Assembly: GCA_965240325.2 (NCBI GenBank)
Contig: OZ251244.1
Location: forward strand, 930,001 to 994,000
Origin: Rebecca billardiae RCC1528
Taxonomy: Eukaryota > Haptophyta
Direction: 5' to 3'
Length of the DNA: 64,000 nucleotides
Program-made: the position numbers and the translations under genes
The notes under the pieces: model-generated
Database searches by the model: none
The model's input: only the letters and a program-made list of their open reading frames with translations
What the model was told of the DNA's origin: nothing
Shown here: one piece after another, positions 41,808 through 52,603 of the stretch
Position numbering within the stretch: position 1 is the stretch's first letter
How the letters are laid out: each line of letters begins with the position of its first letter

Positions 41808-44800
41808 TCAGCGCACGAGGGACGCGGAGATGACGAGCACCACGCATGCGTCCTCGAGTGGCAGCGCGCGCGCCGGCGAGACGCTCGCCTCCGTGCCCGT
41901 GCTCGAGCGCACGCTGCCCTCGCCGAAGGTGATCGTCGTGCCCGCGAGCGTGCGCAGCTCTGCGCCCGCGGCGGGGAGCGCGCCGTCCGCCGGCAGCACG
42001 CACGCGTGGCCGCGCATCACCATCGCCTGCAGCCCCGCGGACGACGCCTCGAAGCGCTGCACGTAGCGCGCGGAGACGGTGTAGTCGTTGGGCGCGAGCA
42101 GCAGCAGCCGGCACTCGGCGGGCAGCTCCTGCGCGCGCGCGGCGGCAGGCGCGGCGCGGGCGGTGGCAGTGGCTCGTGAGCGGCCGAGCGCTGCGCGCCC
42201 CAGGCGCGGCCGCAACGCGCGGCGCGCGGCGGCGCGGCGGCGCGTCGGCGCGGCGCGCACCTCCGCGTCGGCGCGCCACGCGGCCCACAGCCGGCAGAAC
42301 TCGCGCGCGGAGAGCAGTCGCTCCGCCTTGCTCTTGCGCTGCGGGGAGGCGTGCGCGCGCGGCGGGGGCTGCTCGACCAGCTCTGCGGTGCGGAGGCTGG
42401 TGGGCGCGCCGAGGCCGGAGGCGGCGGCGCCGGCCGGCGGTGCGCCGCGCGACGGCGAGGGCAGCGCGGACGCGCCACCGCCCGGCGGCGGCGCGGCGCG
42501 CGAGCCGCCTGCGCGCGGCGGCGTGCGCTCCGCCGCGCCGCTCGCGCGCAGCGAGCTCGACGCCGAGTAGGCGGACGCGTCCGAGAGGGCGGTGCCCACG
42601 GTGCCGGGGGTGCCGGGGGTGCGCATCTCGCCCTCGTCGCCCTCGTCGGCCTCGCGCCCCGCTGGCGGCTGCCCCGGCGAGTGCGCCGGCTCCCGCACCA
42701 GCGGCTGCGGCGCCAGCGGGTGGCCGGCCGCGGCCGCGGCCGGCACCCCGCGCCTGCACGCCGCGCCGGGCGGCGTGGCGGGCGAGGCGGGGCCGGCGCA
42801 CGCGCCCTGCGCGCCGTCTGCCGCGCCCTCCGCCCGGGGCGGCGGCGACGCCGGGGAGGACGCGCTGCGCGGCTCGCACGCCAGCGCGCCGCCGCGCGCG
42901 GGCGAGCTCGCCGCCGACGTCGCCGAGAGCTCGCTGCCGTGCGAGGTGGCGCGCGGCAGCGCCGCGCCCGAGCGGCAGCCGGCGGCGCCGACGGCGCGCA
43001 TCGGGCTGCGCGCGCCGAGCCCGGCCGCGCGCAGCCCCGCCGGCAGCGCGGCGCCTGCGGAGAGAAGCGCGCTGCCGGGCGAGGCCCAGCGCGGCGCGTG
43101 CGGCGGCGTGGGCGGGGGCAGCCCGGGCGACACGCGCTCCGCACTCGCGCCACCTCCGTCCGCCGCCGCGCCGCCGCCGCCCGCCGCGCCCTCCTCCTCC
43201 TCGGCGCCGTCATCGATGCACCCATCGTCTGCACTCGCAGCGGGCGGCTGCTGCTGCGGCTGCGCGCACGCGGCGGCGGGCACGGGCGGCGTCTGCGGCG
43301 CACGCACGCACGCGCGCGCGCGAGGGGAGGGACCGGGCGGCGCGCTCAGCCCGAGCCCGCGCGACCGTCGTGGCGGCGCGCGAGCGCGCACGCGCGCGCG
43401 TTGGCGCCAGCGCGCGCGCGCGCGCGCGCGCACGTGCGCATCCGGCTGCTGCCCTGCGCGCGCGGGCTCGGCGGGGTGGGCGGCGTGCGCGCCGGTGCAG
43501 CCGGCGGCGTCGCCCGCGGCGGGCGGCGGCGAGTCTGCTGGCACGATGGCGCCATGCGCCCGCGCGCCCGCCCCACCGCCCTCCAGCCCCGTCGGCGAGT
43601 CCGCTCCTGCCGTGAGCTCGGCGCCGCAGCTGGCGGGCGCTGCGCGCAGCGTGGGCGGCGAGGGCGGCGGCGCGCCGTCCGTCGCGGCGTGCGAGCGCGC
43701 GGACGCGCCCGACGAGGGCGGCGAGCCGTCGGCCGCGCGGGCGGCGTCGACGGCGGCGCCGCCCACGCACGCGCCCTCCGCCTCGCCCAGCGCGCTCTCG
43801 ACGCCGAGGGCGGCGGCAAACTGCATGCAGTCGGCGCCGCTCCCAAACCGCAGCAGCAGCTCGCGGCCCGGCGCGTCCGCGGCGCGCGCGCGCGGCGCGC
43901 CGTGCCGCGCGCTCTCGTCGTCGAGGGGCGCGAGGCAGAGCAGCGCGCCGTCCTCCCCGCCCTCCGCGCGCAGCACGCGCGCGCCGTGCGTCCCGCGGAA
44001 CAGCACCCGGAACGGCCGCAGCGACGCCAGCAGCGCGAGCGTGCGCGCCGCCGCCCAGCCCTGCTCGCGCGCGCGCTCGAGCTGCGCCACCGTCTCCGAG
44101 TCTGCGAGGAGCGCGGGCGTGGGGTCGGCGTGCGCGCCGCGCGGCGTGCTGCCCGCCTCGCGCGGCGCGTGCGCGGGCAGCAGGTACAGCAGCACCATCC
44201 CCTCCTGCCGCAGCCCCCACAGCGGCAGCCACACGCACTCGCCGCCCAGGCCAGTGCCCAGGCCACTGCCTGGGCCAGCGCACTCGGCGCCGCCCGCGGC
44301 ACGCCCGCCGCCGCGCGCGCCCGCGCCGCCGCCCGCGCCGCCCGCGCCCGCGCCGTCGTCCGGCGAGGGGCTGGTGCGCGCGCGCGCGCCGCGCGGCTCG
44401 GGCGTGCCGCCCAGCGCCGACGCCGCCGAGACGAGCACCGCGCACGCGCCAGACCAGGTGCCAGGCGGCGGCGACGGCGGCGGCGGCGGCTCGGCCGCGG
44501 CCGCGTCCGCTGCCGCGTCGGCCGCGGCTGCGGCGAGGTGCGAGGCGGCGGCGGCGCCGAGGGGGAGCGGCGTGGGCGCGGCGGCGGGCGGCGCGCCGGC
44601 GTGCGGCGGCGTGGGCGTCGCGCCGATCGACTCGCGCGCGCCCTCCGCGATGGGCGAGGGCAGCTGCGCCGCCGCGTCCGCAAGCGCCTGCGCGTCGGCC
44701 GCGGTGCGCGCCGCGCGGCCCGCGGCGCGGCCGGCGCGCGCCGGCGGCGGCGCCGAGCCGTTCGCGGCGGGCGGCGCGAGCCACGCGGAGGGCGGCGCGT

Positions 44801-44884
44801 CGAGCGGCGAGGGCGGGATCTCGACGCGCGTCACGCCGAACAGCCGGCCCACCGCCGGCGTCGAGGGCTCCTCAGGCGCCGCGT

Positions 44885-44919
<35 letters not shown>

Positions 44920-45315
44920 TCGGCGCGTGCGCACGCGGCGGCGCTCCCCGCCGCCGCCGGGCGCCGATCGGGTGGCGGCGCGGCGGCGGCGGCGGCGGCG
45001 GCGGCACGCCCGGCCTTGGCGCTCGCCGCGCGCACGCGCCGGATCAGCGGCGCCGCCGCCGCGTCCGTCGGGTCGACGCGCAGCCTGTACACGGCGGGCG
45101 CGCGCGGTCGCCCGCCGCCCGCGCCGCCCGCGCCGCCGCCGGGCAAGAGCCACCCGCCGCCGTCGGGCCCGTGGCCGTCGGCGTCGGCGTCGGCGTCGGC
45201 GGCGAGGATGGCGTCGGCGGCGCGCGCCTGCGCGCGCGAGAGCGCCGCCACCCACTCGGCCAGGTCGCGCCCGTCCGCCGCGCGCAGCAGGTAGGTGCGC
45301 CTGCCGCTCAGCAGC

Positions 45316-45347
<32 letters not shown>

Positions 45348-45524
45348 GCCGCCGCCGCCGCCACCGCCGTCGCCGCCGCCGCCGCCGCGCGCGCCCGCGC
45401 CGCAGTAGACGAGCTCGAAGTGGAAGCCGACGCGCGTGAGCTGCGGCCGCTCGCAGCGCGCGAGGTCGATGCGGCCGGCGGGCAGCTCGGCCGGCCGGTC
45501 CGTGCGGTAGTAGTAGAGCACGGA

Positions 45525-45558
<34 letters not shown>

Positions 45559-46135
45559 AGGGCGTCGTGCCGCGCGCGCGCCGCGCCGCCGCCGGCCGCG
45601 CCGGCGCTGCTGCCGGCGCTGGCGGCGCCGCCGGCCGCGCCGCCGAGCGCATCCGAGACGAGGACGAAGAAGCGCCACTTCCAGCTGCGCACGAACCCGC
45701 CCTCCTTGAACAGCCACCCCTGCCACTCCACCGCCTCGGCCGGCAGCTCGCCGAGCGGAGGCATGGCCACCTCGCGGCGCAGCGCGGGCGCGGAGGAGGC
45801 GGAGAGCGCGCCGCCGAGGCGCAGCGCGCCGGCGTCGTGCAGCTCCTGCAGCGCGCGCGCGCCGCCGAGCGCGCGCGCGTCGTGGAACACGAACGGCACG
45901 GGCAGCGACGGCGGCGCGCCCTCCTCCCCCGCCTCGGGCAGCACGCCCGCGCCGCGCAGCAGCAGCCGCAGCGTCGCTGCCTCCAGCGGCTGCACCGACA
46001 GGTCGACCTCGAGCACGGGCACGTTGTGCGCGCGGAGCAGCGTGAGCACGCGCTCGGAGGCGGGGCGCACGCGCCGCGTGATGCCGCACCGCGAGGTGAA
46101 CGCGACGAGGCCGCGCACGACCGCGCGCTCCGAGA

Positions 46136-46186
<51 letters not shown>

Positions 46187-48765
46187 GCGCGCCGCCGCCG
46201 CCGCCGCCGCCGCGCGCCGCGCGGCCGACCAGCCGGCCGGCCAGCCCGAGCCTGCGCGCGCGGTTGCGCGCGCGCCGCTCGTGCGGGTCCACCCACGCGC
46301 CCCGCGCCCGCCAGCCGTGGAACAGCGCCGCAAAGTCCGGCGGCTCGAAGTCCTGCAGCACGTGCGCCACCGCCTGGTGCTGAATTGACGAACCTCGGCG
46401 CTCGAGCGTCGCCGAGAGGTAGGCGTCGGCGGCCTGCAGCGCGAGGGCCTCGTCGTCGGCGGAGGCGGCGGCGCCGACCCACGCGAACACGCGCGCGCCC
46501 GAGTCCACCACGCAGCAGCACTCCGGCCCGAGCGCCTGCTGCCGCGGCGCGCCGAGGCACGCGACGCGCCGCGGCGCGCGCCCGACCGCGCGCACACGGA
46601 AGGCGCAAGCGCCCGCGCCGCCGCTCGGCGGCGCGAGCGGCGGCGGCGGCAGCGGGCTCGCGAGCGCGCGCGCGCGCGCCGGCGTGGGCGGCGCCGCCGC
46701 GCCCGGCGCGCCGCCGCCCTCCGCCTCCGCCTCGTCCGCGCCCGAGCCGAGCGCGCGCCCCAGCAGCGCGCGCACCGCCTCAGCCGACTCCGCTCTCGCG
46801 CCGCCGCCGCCGCCGCCGCCGCCGGCAGCACCCGCCGCGTCCTCCGCGCCCGACGCGTCGAGCAGCTGCGTGCCCGGCGGGCACAGCCGCAGCAGCCGCA
46901 GCGCGTGCGCGCGCGCCGCGCACCGCGTCGCGAGCGCCGCCTGCGCGCCGCCCAGCACGCCGACAGCGCCGTGCTCGGCCGCGAGCACCACAAGGCAGTC
47001 AGTCGCGCGGCCGGCGCGCGCGCTCTCGCGCGCGCAGTCGGCGAGCAGCTCGCGCGCGCCGAAGGTGAAGAGCGGCGGTGGCGGCGGACGGCGCGGTGCC
47101 ACGCCGCCACCCGCCGCCACGCCCTCCTCCTCCGCCTCGTCGTCGTCGTCGTCGTCGTCGGAGGGCGGCGGCGCCGCCTCGGACGGCGCGGTCGCGGCGG
47201 CGGTGGCGCGTGCGTCGTCGGCGCGCACGCAGAGCACGCGCGCGCCGTGCGCGAGGGCGATCGACGCGTCCGCCGCGGCGGAGGTGGCGTGGCTCGACGC
47301 GGCCTCGCCCTCCTCCTCCTCCTCCGCCTCCTCCGCGCCGCCGCTGAGCACAGGCTGGCCTGCAGGCTCGGCGCGCGGCCCGCGCGCCGGCGAGCTCGCG
47401 CCCGCCGCGCCGCCGGCGCTGAGCGGGTGCGCGCCGGTGAGCAGCACCTGCTCCACCTCCGCCGCGTGCAGCATCTCGAAGAACTCGGGCGGCTCGCACA
47501 GCATCTCCACCACCGCCTCGAGCGGCGGCGCCATCCCGAGCTCCGCGCGCCGCAGCCGTATCGACATCTGAAGCCGCCACGTGAGAAACAGGCGGCGTGG
47601 AGCGTCCGCGCCCTGCCAGAAGAAGAGGCGGTTGGACGGGCGCGCGCGCGCAGCCGGGGCGGGCGCGCCCTCCTCCCCGCCCGCGCCCGTGCACACCGCC
47701 CCGCTCGGCAGCGTGTGCAGGCACATGTAGCACGACGAAGCGAAGAAGATGCCGACCTCGTCCGCCGCGAGCAGCGACGCGCCGGATTGGCTGAGCAGCC
47801 ACACATGCACATTCGCGTCGGTGGCGGGGGCGGCGGAGCCGTCGTCCGACGCGGCGTCGAGGCCGGGCGGCGGCGGCAGCGCCGCCGCCGGGCCCGCGCC
47901 CGCCGCCAGCGCGAGCAGCGCGGGCGGCAGCGCGCGCGGCCGCAGCGCGCGCAGCGCGGCGGCGCGCGCGCGCGCGCGCGCCGCGACGCGCGCCGCCTTC
48001 CGCGCCATCAGCACGGCCTCGGCCTCGAGGGGCGCGAGGGCGAGGCGGCCGCGCGCGGCGGCGTACGCGGCGTACGCGGCGGACGAGCGGTCGAGCAGCA
48101 CCTTCGGCACCGTCCAGCGCCAGTCCCGCCACTTCGCCTGGAAGAGGACGGACTCGCAGCCCGCCGCCTCGCGCCTCGGCTCCGCCATCGTGTGGCCGCG
48201 CGCGCGGAGGAGCGCGCGGCCGAAGCGGGTGGCGGCCCAGCGGCAGTAGCCGGGGGCGCGCGCGCCGGTCCAGACGAACACGTCCGCGCCCGCGCAGTCG
48301 AGCACGCAGCACGTGTGCGGCAGCAGCAGCTGCTCCGCCGAGAGCGACGACGCCGCGCCGCGGCCGCGCAGCAGTCGCAGCAAGAAGGGACCGCCGTCGC
48401 GCGCGGCGCGCGGCGACCAGCCCGACTCGGCGTCGGCGTCGGCGAGGGCGGCGGCGCGCTCGGCGGCGGGCGTGGCGGGCGGCGGCTGGTGCGATGGCGG
48501 CTGCGCGCCCTCCTCGCGCGGCTCCCACCCCGTCGCGCGCGCGTCCACCTCCTCCGCCTCCGCCTCCGCCTCCGCCTCCGCCTCCGCCTCCGCCACCGCC
48601 GGCACCGGCGCGCGGCCGGCGCCGCCGCCCGCGCCGGCGGCGGCGGCCGGCCTGGCCGGGGTGCACGGCGCGCCCGGGCTGCGCGCGCGCGCGACCACGA
48701 GCCGGTACACCGCCACCGGCCGCCCGCCCGTCGCGCTCGGGGCGGGCGGGGCGGCGGGCGCGCGC

Positions 48766-48802
<37 letters not shown>

Positions 48803-50747
48803 GCTCGGCGCCGGCCGGCGCGCCCTCCGGCACCGCGCGCGGCACGGCGGCGATGGCGGCGGCGCCGGCGCGCACGGCAATCTCGGCGCGCGTGGCGGCC
48901 TGCAGCTCCGCGCGGAACGCGAGCGCCACGCCCGCCGCCGAGCCCCCGCCGCGCGCCTCCGCCTCGGCCGCGTGCGCGCACTCGCGCTCGCTGAGCGCGT
49001 GCACGGGCACGCGGGAGCCGCGGTCCGCGGCGCGGAGCTGGTGCGCGACGAGGAGCGCGGCGGCCTTGTCCGCCAGCCGCGCCTGCTCGCCCAGCCACAG
49101 GTACACCGCGTGCACGCCGTCGAGCACCAGCGCCGCGCGCTCGTCCAGGCTCGCCGCGCCGCGCGGCGGCACCTCGCGCACGCGGCCGAGGCAGCCACCG
49201 ACAGCCGCGCCCGCGGCCGCGCGCACGTGGAGCAGCCGGCGGCGGTGCGCGGGCGTGGGGCGGCGGCGCCAGCCGCACTTGCCCGACGCGCCGCGCGACA
49301 CGTCCACACGCCCGCCGAGCATGCGCACGAACCCCTCGCTCTCCTCCCCCTGCGCCTCGCGGCTCACCAGCGCGTCGCCGCCCAGCGTCGCGCGCAGCTG
49401 CACGGCCAGCACCGCGGCCGCGCCAGCCTTGTCGGGCGTCGCGCGGCCGCCGAGCCAAAAGTAGATGGCCCAGCTCGGCCACGCGGCGGCCTCGGCGGCC
49501 TCCGCGGCGGAGAAGCCGCCCACCACCCCGCGCGGGCTGCCGCCCTGCGCGTGCAGGAAGATGTACGCGTCGCCGTCCAGGAGTCCGGACGACCACGCGC
49601 CGAGCGCGAGCGTGCCCTCGGCCGCGTCGGCGCGCGCGCGCGCGGGCGCGCGCGCGCTCGGCTCGGGGGCGTGGCGCACGGCGCGGAAGCCGTCGATGTG
49701 CCAGGCCTGCACGACGTCCACCGCGCCGCCGTACGCCGCGGCGAGCTGCACCGCGTCGGCGAAGCCAAAGTCGTCGTCCGCGCCGCACGCGTCGGCGTCC
49801 GCGTCGGCGTCGTCGCAGCGCGCGCCGGCGGCGCCGCCGCGCGCGATGCGCCAGAGCGCGTCGGAGTAGGCGTCCCAGCCGAGCAGCTCGTCGAGCGCGC
49901 TCGCCGCGCCGCCGCCCAGCGCGCGCGCCACCGCGTCCGCGCCGCCGTCGTCCAGCGCGCGCGCCGCCGCGGCCGCGCGCGCGCGCGGCGTCGGCAGCGC
50001 GCTCGCCGCGGCCGCGCGCGCAGACAGCGCCGAGCCGGACGGCCGCTTCGGGCGGTGGAGGACGGAGGGCGGCGAGAGGAGGAGCGCGCCGCGGCCGCGC
50101 GGCGTGGGCGCCGGCGTGGGCGGCACGTCGCTCGCGCGCGCCGTGTGCCGCATCGGCGCGAGCATCGTCACGCCCGCGCTCGTCACGCCCGCGGCGCCGC
50201 CGCCGCCCGGCGCGCGCCCGCCGCCCGCCGGCGTCGGCGGCAGCGCGGACGCGACGGCGTCGGCGGTGTCGGACGGGCCGTAGCCACGCGTGCCGCGCAG
50301 CCCGGGGAGCAGCAGCAGGAACGCGTCCACGCTGTGCCCCGCCGCCAGCCACGCGTGCAGCAGCAGCTGCAAGTACACCTCCAGCGCCTCGCGCATGCGC
50401 GCGACCGACTGCGGGTGCGAGGGCGCGAGCCAGGCGAGCACGCCGGGGCGCGGGAGCGCGGGCGGCGTGGGCAGCAGCGCGGGCTCCTCCTCCGTCTCCG
50501 TGCCCAGCTGCGCGTCGAGCGCGACGAACTGCGAGTACCGCATCTCGAACGAGTGCGCGCACAGGTGCGACTCGATGCTCACAATGAACACGTCACACGG
50601 CGCGCGCGTGGTGCCGCGGCGCTCGGTGCGCGGGATAAAGACGTGGCAGTGGGCGGCGCGGGCGTCGTCGCGCGTGCCCACCGCGCGGCGCTCGCGGATC
50701 ATCTCGCTCCGCGCGCCTGCGCCCTCGGACCGGCGGCCACGCGCCAC
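41808..50747 (-). CDS. Giant PX-gelsolin-glutaredoxin-like-PH protein, 2,979 aa, intronless
   Basis: One open frame of 8.9 kb. Residues ~30-165 look like a PX domain (VFIVSIESH..SFEMRYSQFVALDAQLG, then a long C-terminal helix). Gelsolin/villin-type repeats follow. The clearest, ~285-470, has LWRIAR, GDAYIFLHAQG, IYFWLGGRATPDKAGAAA and SREAQGEESEGFV. Others lie near 510-640 (VYLWLGEQARLADKAAA), 785-880 (CCVLDCAGADVFVWTGARAP), 977-1130 and 1380-1500 (CCVVDSGARVFAWVGAAASADDEA), so about five or six. A glutaredoxin/thioredoxin-like region is at ~1540-1650 (VPVLEVDLSVQPLEA, VPFVFHDARALGG). A PH domain is at ~1670-1836 (EWQGWLFKEGGFVRSWKWRFF to TYLLRAADGRDLAEWVAAL). The remainder is Ala/Gly/Pro-rich and probably disordered. 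PX and PH bind phosphoinositides and gelsolin repeats bind or sever actin, so a membrane-actin linker is inferred. ATG at 50747 or 50702. Confidence 0.78.
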
Positions 50748-51055
50748 CGGCTTGGGGCGCGCGCGCGCAAGATGCCTGCTGGCTCCGCAGTGCTGCCCGT
50801 CCTCCGCGCAGCTGCGGCTTTTTTTGAAGGCCGAAGCGCCCTTTCAAGTTTCAAAAGCCGCAAGCTTGCAAGGCCGCCCGCTCGCCAGGAATCCTTCTTC
50901 GAAAATGCGCGCGCCGCCATCGTGCCGCTAAGCGAGTATGCCCACCGGACCCAATTTTTCGCGGCGGTTGGGCGAGCTCACACGCTCGAGAGCTTGAAAG
51001 CGCGGCCCTCGAAGTGCTTGTTGCAGCGGCGGCCGCGCACTTGAAGTCCACCGCC
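50748..51055. promoter_or_regulatory. Divergent intergenic region between gelsolin-like and centrin genes
   Basis: 308 bp separate the starts at 50747 (minus) and 51056 (plus). A run of seven T (about 50819) and the imperfect inverted set TTTCAAGTTTCAAAAGCCGCAAGCTTG (about 50843-50869) are the most distinctive sequences. Co-regulation of two cytoskeletal genes is an attractive but untested reading. Confidence 0.4.
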
Positions 51056-51622
51056 ATGGACAACAAGCCGTACGGAGCCTCGGGCGCGCGCGGCGCCACG
51101 CCGGCGTCGGGCAAGAAGGGCGGGCGGGGGGCGGTGGCGGCCCGGCCGGGCATCCCCGAATGGCAGATGCAGGAGCTGCGCGAGGCCTTCGACCTCTTCG
51201 ACACCGACGGCTCGGGCACGATCGACACGAAGGAGCTGAGCGTCGCGCTGCGCGCGCTCGGCTTCGACTCGAAGAAGGAGAAGGTGCGCAAGATGATCGC
51301 GGACATCGACCTGGACGGGTCGGGGACGATCGACTTCCAGGAGTTCGTCGACATGATGACCGGCAAGATGGGCGACCGCGACTCGCCCGAGGAGATCATG
51401 CGCGTCTTCAAGCTGTTTGACGACGACGAGACCGGCAAGATCTCGTTCAAAAACCTGAAGCGCGTGGCGCGCGAGCTCGGCGAGAACATGACCGACGAGG
51501 AGTTGCTAGAAATGATCAACAAGGCCGACCTGGACGGCGACGGCGAGGTGAACGAGGACGAGTTCCTCCGGATCATGACGTACAAGCACTCGTTCAAAGC
51601 CGACTCGCTCGTCAACAAGTGA
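51056..51622 (+). CDS. Centrin (caltractin)
   Basis: A 188-aa EF-hand protein of basal bodies and centrosomes, single exon. After a ~35-residue basic Gly/Ala-rich tail, [20 protein letters not shown] opens EF1. The four loops are [12 protein letters not shown] (EF1), [12 protein letters not shown] (EF2), [12 protein letters not shown] (EF3) and [12 protein letters not shown] (EF4). EF1, EF2 and EF4 have canonical ligands; EF3 ends in Asn at position 12, so it is probably weak, a common centrin trait. The linker [21 protein letters not shown] and the [16 protein letters not shown] block are centrin-specific rather than calmodulin-like. The C-terminus lacks the usual aromatic KKTSLY end and finishes KADSLVNK. 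The ATG at 51056 sits in ACCGCCATGG, a strong eukaryotic start context. Confidence 0.96.
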   Translation: MDNKPYGASGARGATPASGKKGGRGAVAARPGIPEWQMQELREAFDLFDTDGSGTIDTKELSVALRALGFDSKKEKVRKMIADIDLDGSGTIDFQEFVDMMTGKMGDRDSPEEIMRVFKLFDDDETGKISFKNLKRVARELGENMTDEELLEMINKADLDGDGEVNEDEFLRIMTYKHSFKADSLVNK

Positions 51623-52603
51623 GCGCGGCGCACCGATGGCCGGCGCCGGCCGCTGCACGGGCGGCGGACGGGGGCGGCGGCGGGTGGTGGTTGTGCCGCG
51701 GCGCGGCGCGGCGCGGCGGAGGGCCGCGCCCGGCGGCCCACGCGGGGGCGTGACGATGCACACGCATCGATGCTGGCAGCCGCCAGCGGGGCGGCGCGCA
51801 GCCGCGACGAGCGCCGCGCCGCGCAGGCACCTGGCTGCCGGCGCGCGCACGGTCGCAGGCGGGCGCGGGGGCAGGCGGATGGACGGACTCGAGCGCTCGA
51901 GGGACGCAGGCGAGCACGCTGGCAGTGCGCCGCGCTCGGCCTGCTGCCAGAGCGCCTGAGGTCGCACCGGCGCCCCGAGGCTGAGTGTCGGCCGGTCGCT
52001 GCGCGTGGCAGGACTGGCAGCGTCTGGCCGGCACCGTGTCCGTGACCGTCGGGACGCCACTCGATGATGCGCCCGTGCCGTGGTCCAACGGCCGGGCGGA
52101 CTACGTCAGGTGCTGAGTGCCGAGTGCGACAGACACGACGGTGTCCCCGCCATCCCAGACCAGGTCGGACAGTGGCGCGCCGCCATCATATATTCTTATA
52201 TGCTGTAGAGTGTACGGTCGATCTGTGATGAATATATTGAATTACATTTACTAATAAATTACTTTGACGAAATTGACGGCACCGTGACTCATCACTGTGA
52301 GGCCGTCCGCCGACTCCGAAGTCCGAGTCCGACTCGAGCTCCATCACTCAGTCCAAGTAGCTACGGTCCATGATCGGGGTCGATCTATCGGTCGCCTCCA
52401 ATGAATACATGATGATCGCTGACTGATGCCGGCAACCCGCCACTCAACTCACTCACCAAGTGCGTGCAGGGAATCAGACGACACTGATTCGTTCCGACGG
52501 TGACGAGTGAACGAGTCGGACGTTGAGCCCGCAAGTTGAGGCAGCACGATTCGTTGACAGCTCGGTCCCCAGCTCGGCGGCTCGGCTCCCGAGCACCCCG
52601 GGC
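51623..52603. other. Intergenic region, element remnant
   Basis: About 1 kb between the centrin stop and the DGQHR-gene stop (convergent). The first half is GC-rich with overlapping frames and no protein signal; 52190-52270 is AT-rich. 52110-52190 (GAGTGCGACAGACACGA, then CCAGACCAGGTCGGACAGTGGCGC) is a diverged relative of the foldback-element arms at 23910-23985. Confidence 0.5.

Noticed and set aside
42351-51044. Plus-strand frames of up to ~1,380 codons opposite the gelsolin-like gene
   Set aside because: Same antisense effect; composition is Arg/Ala/Gly-biased and the minus frame carries PX, gelsolin and PH patterns.
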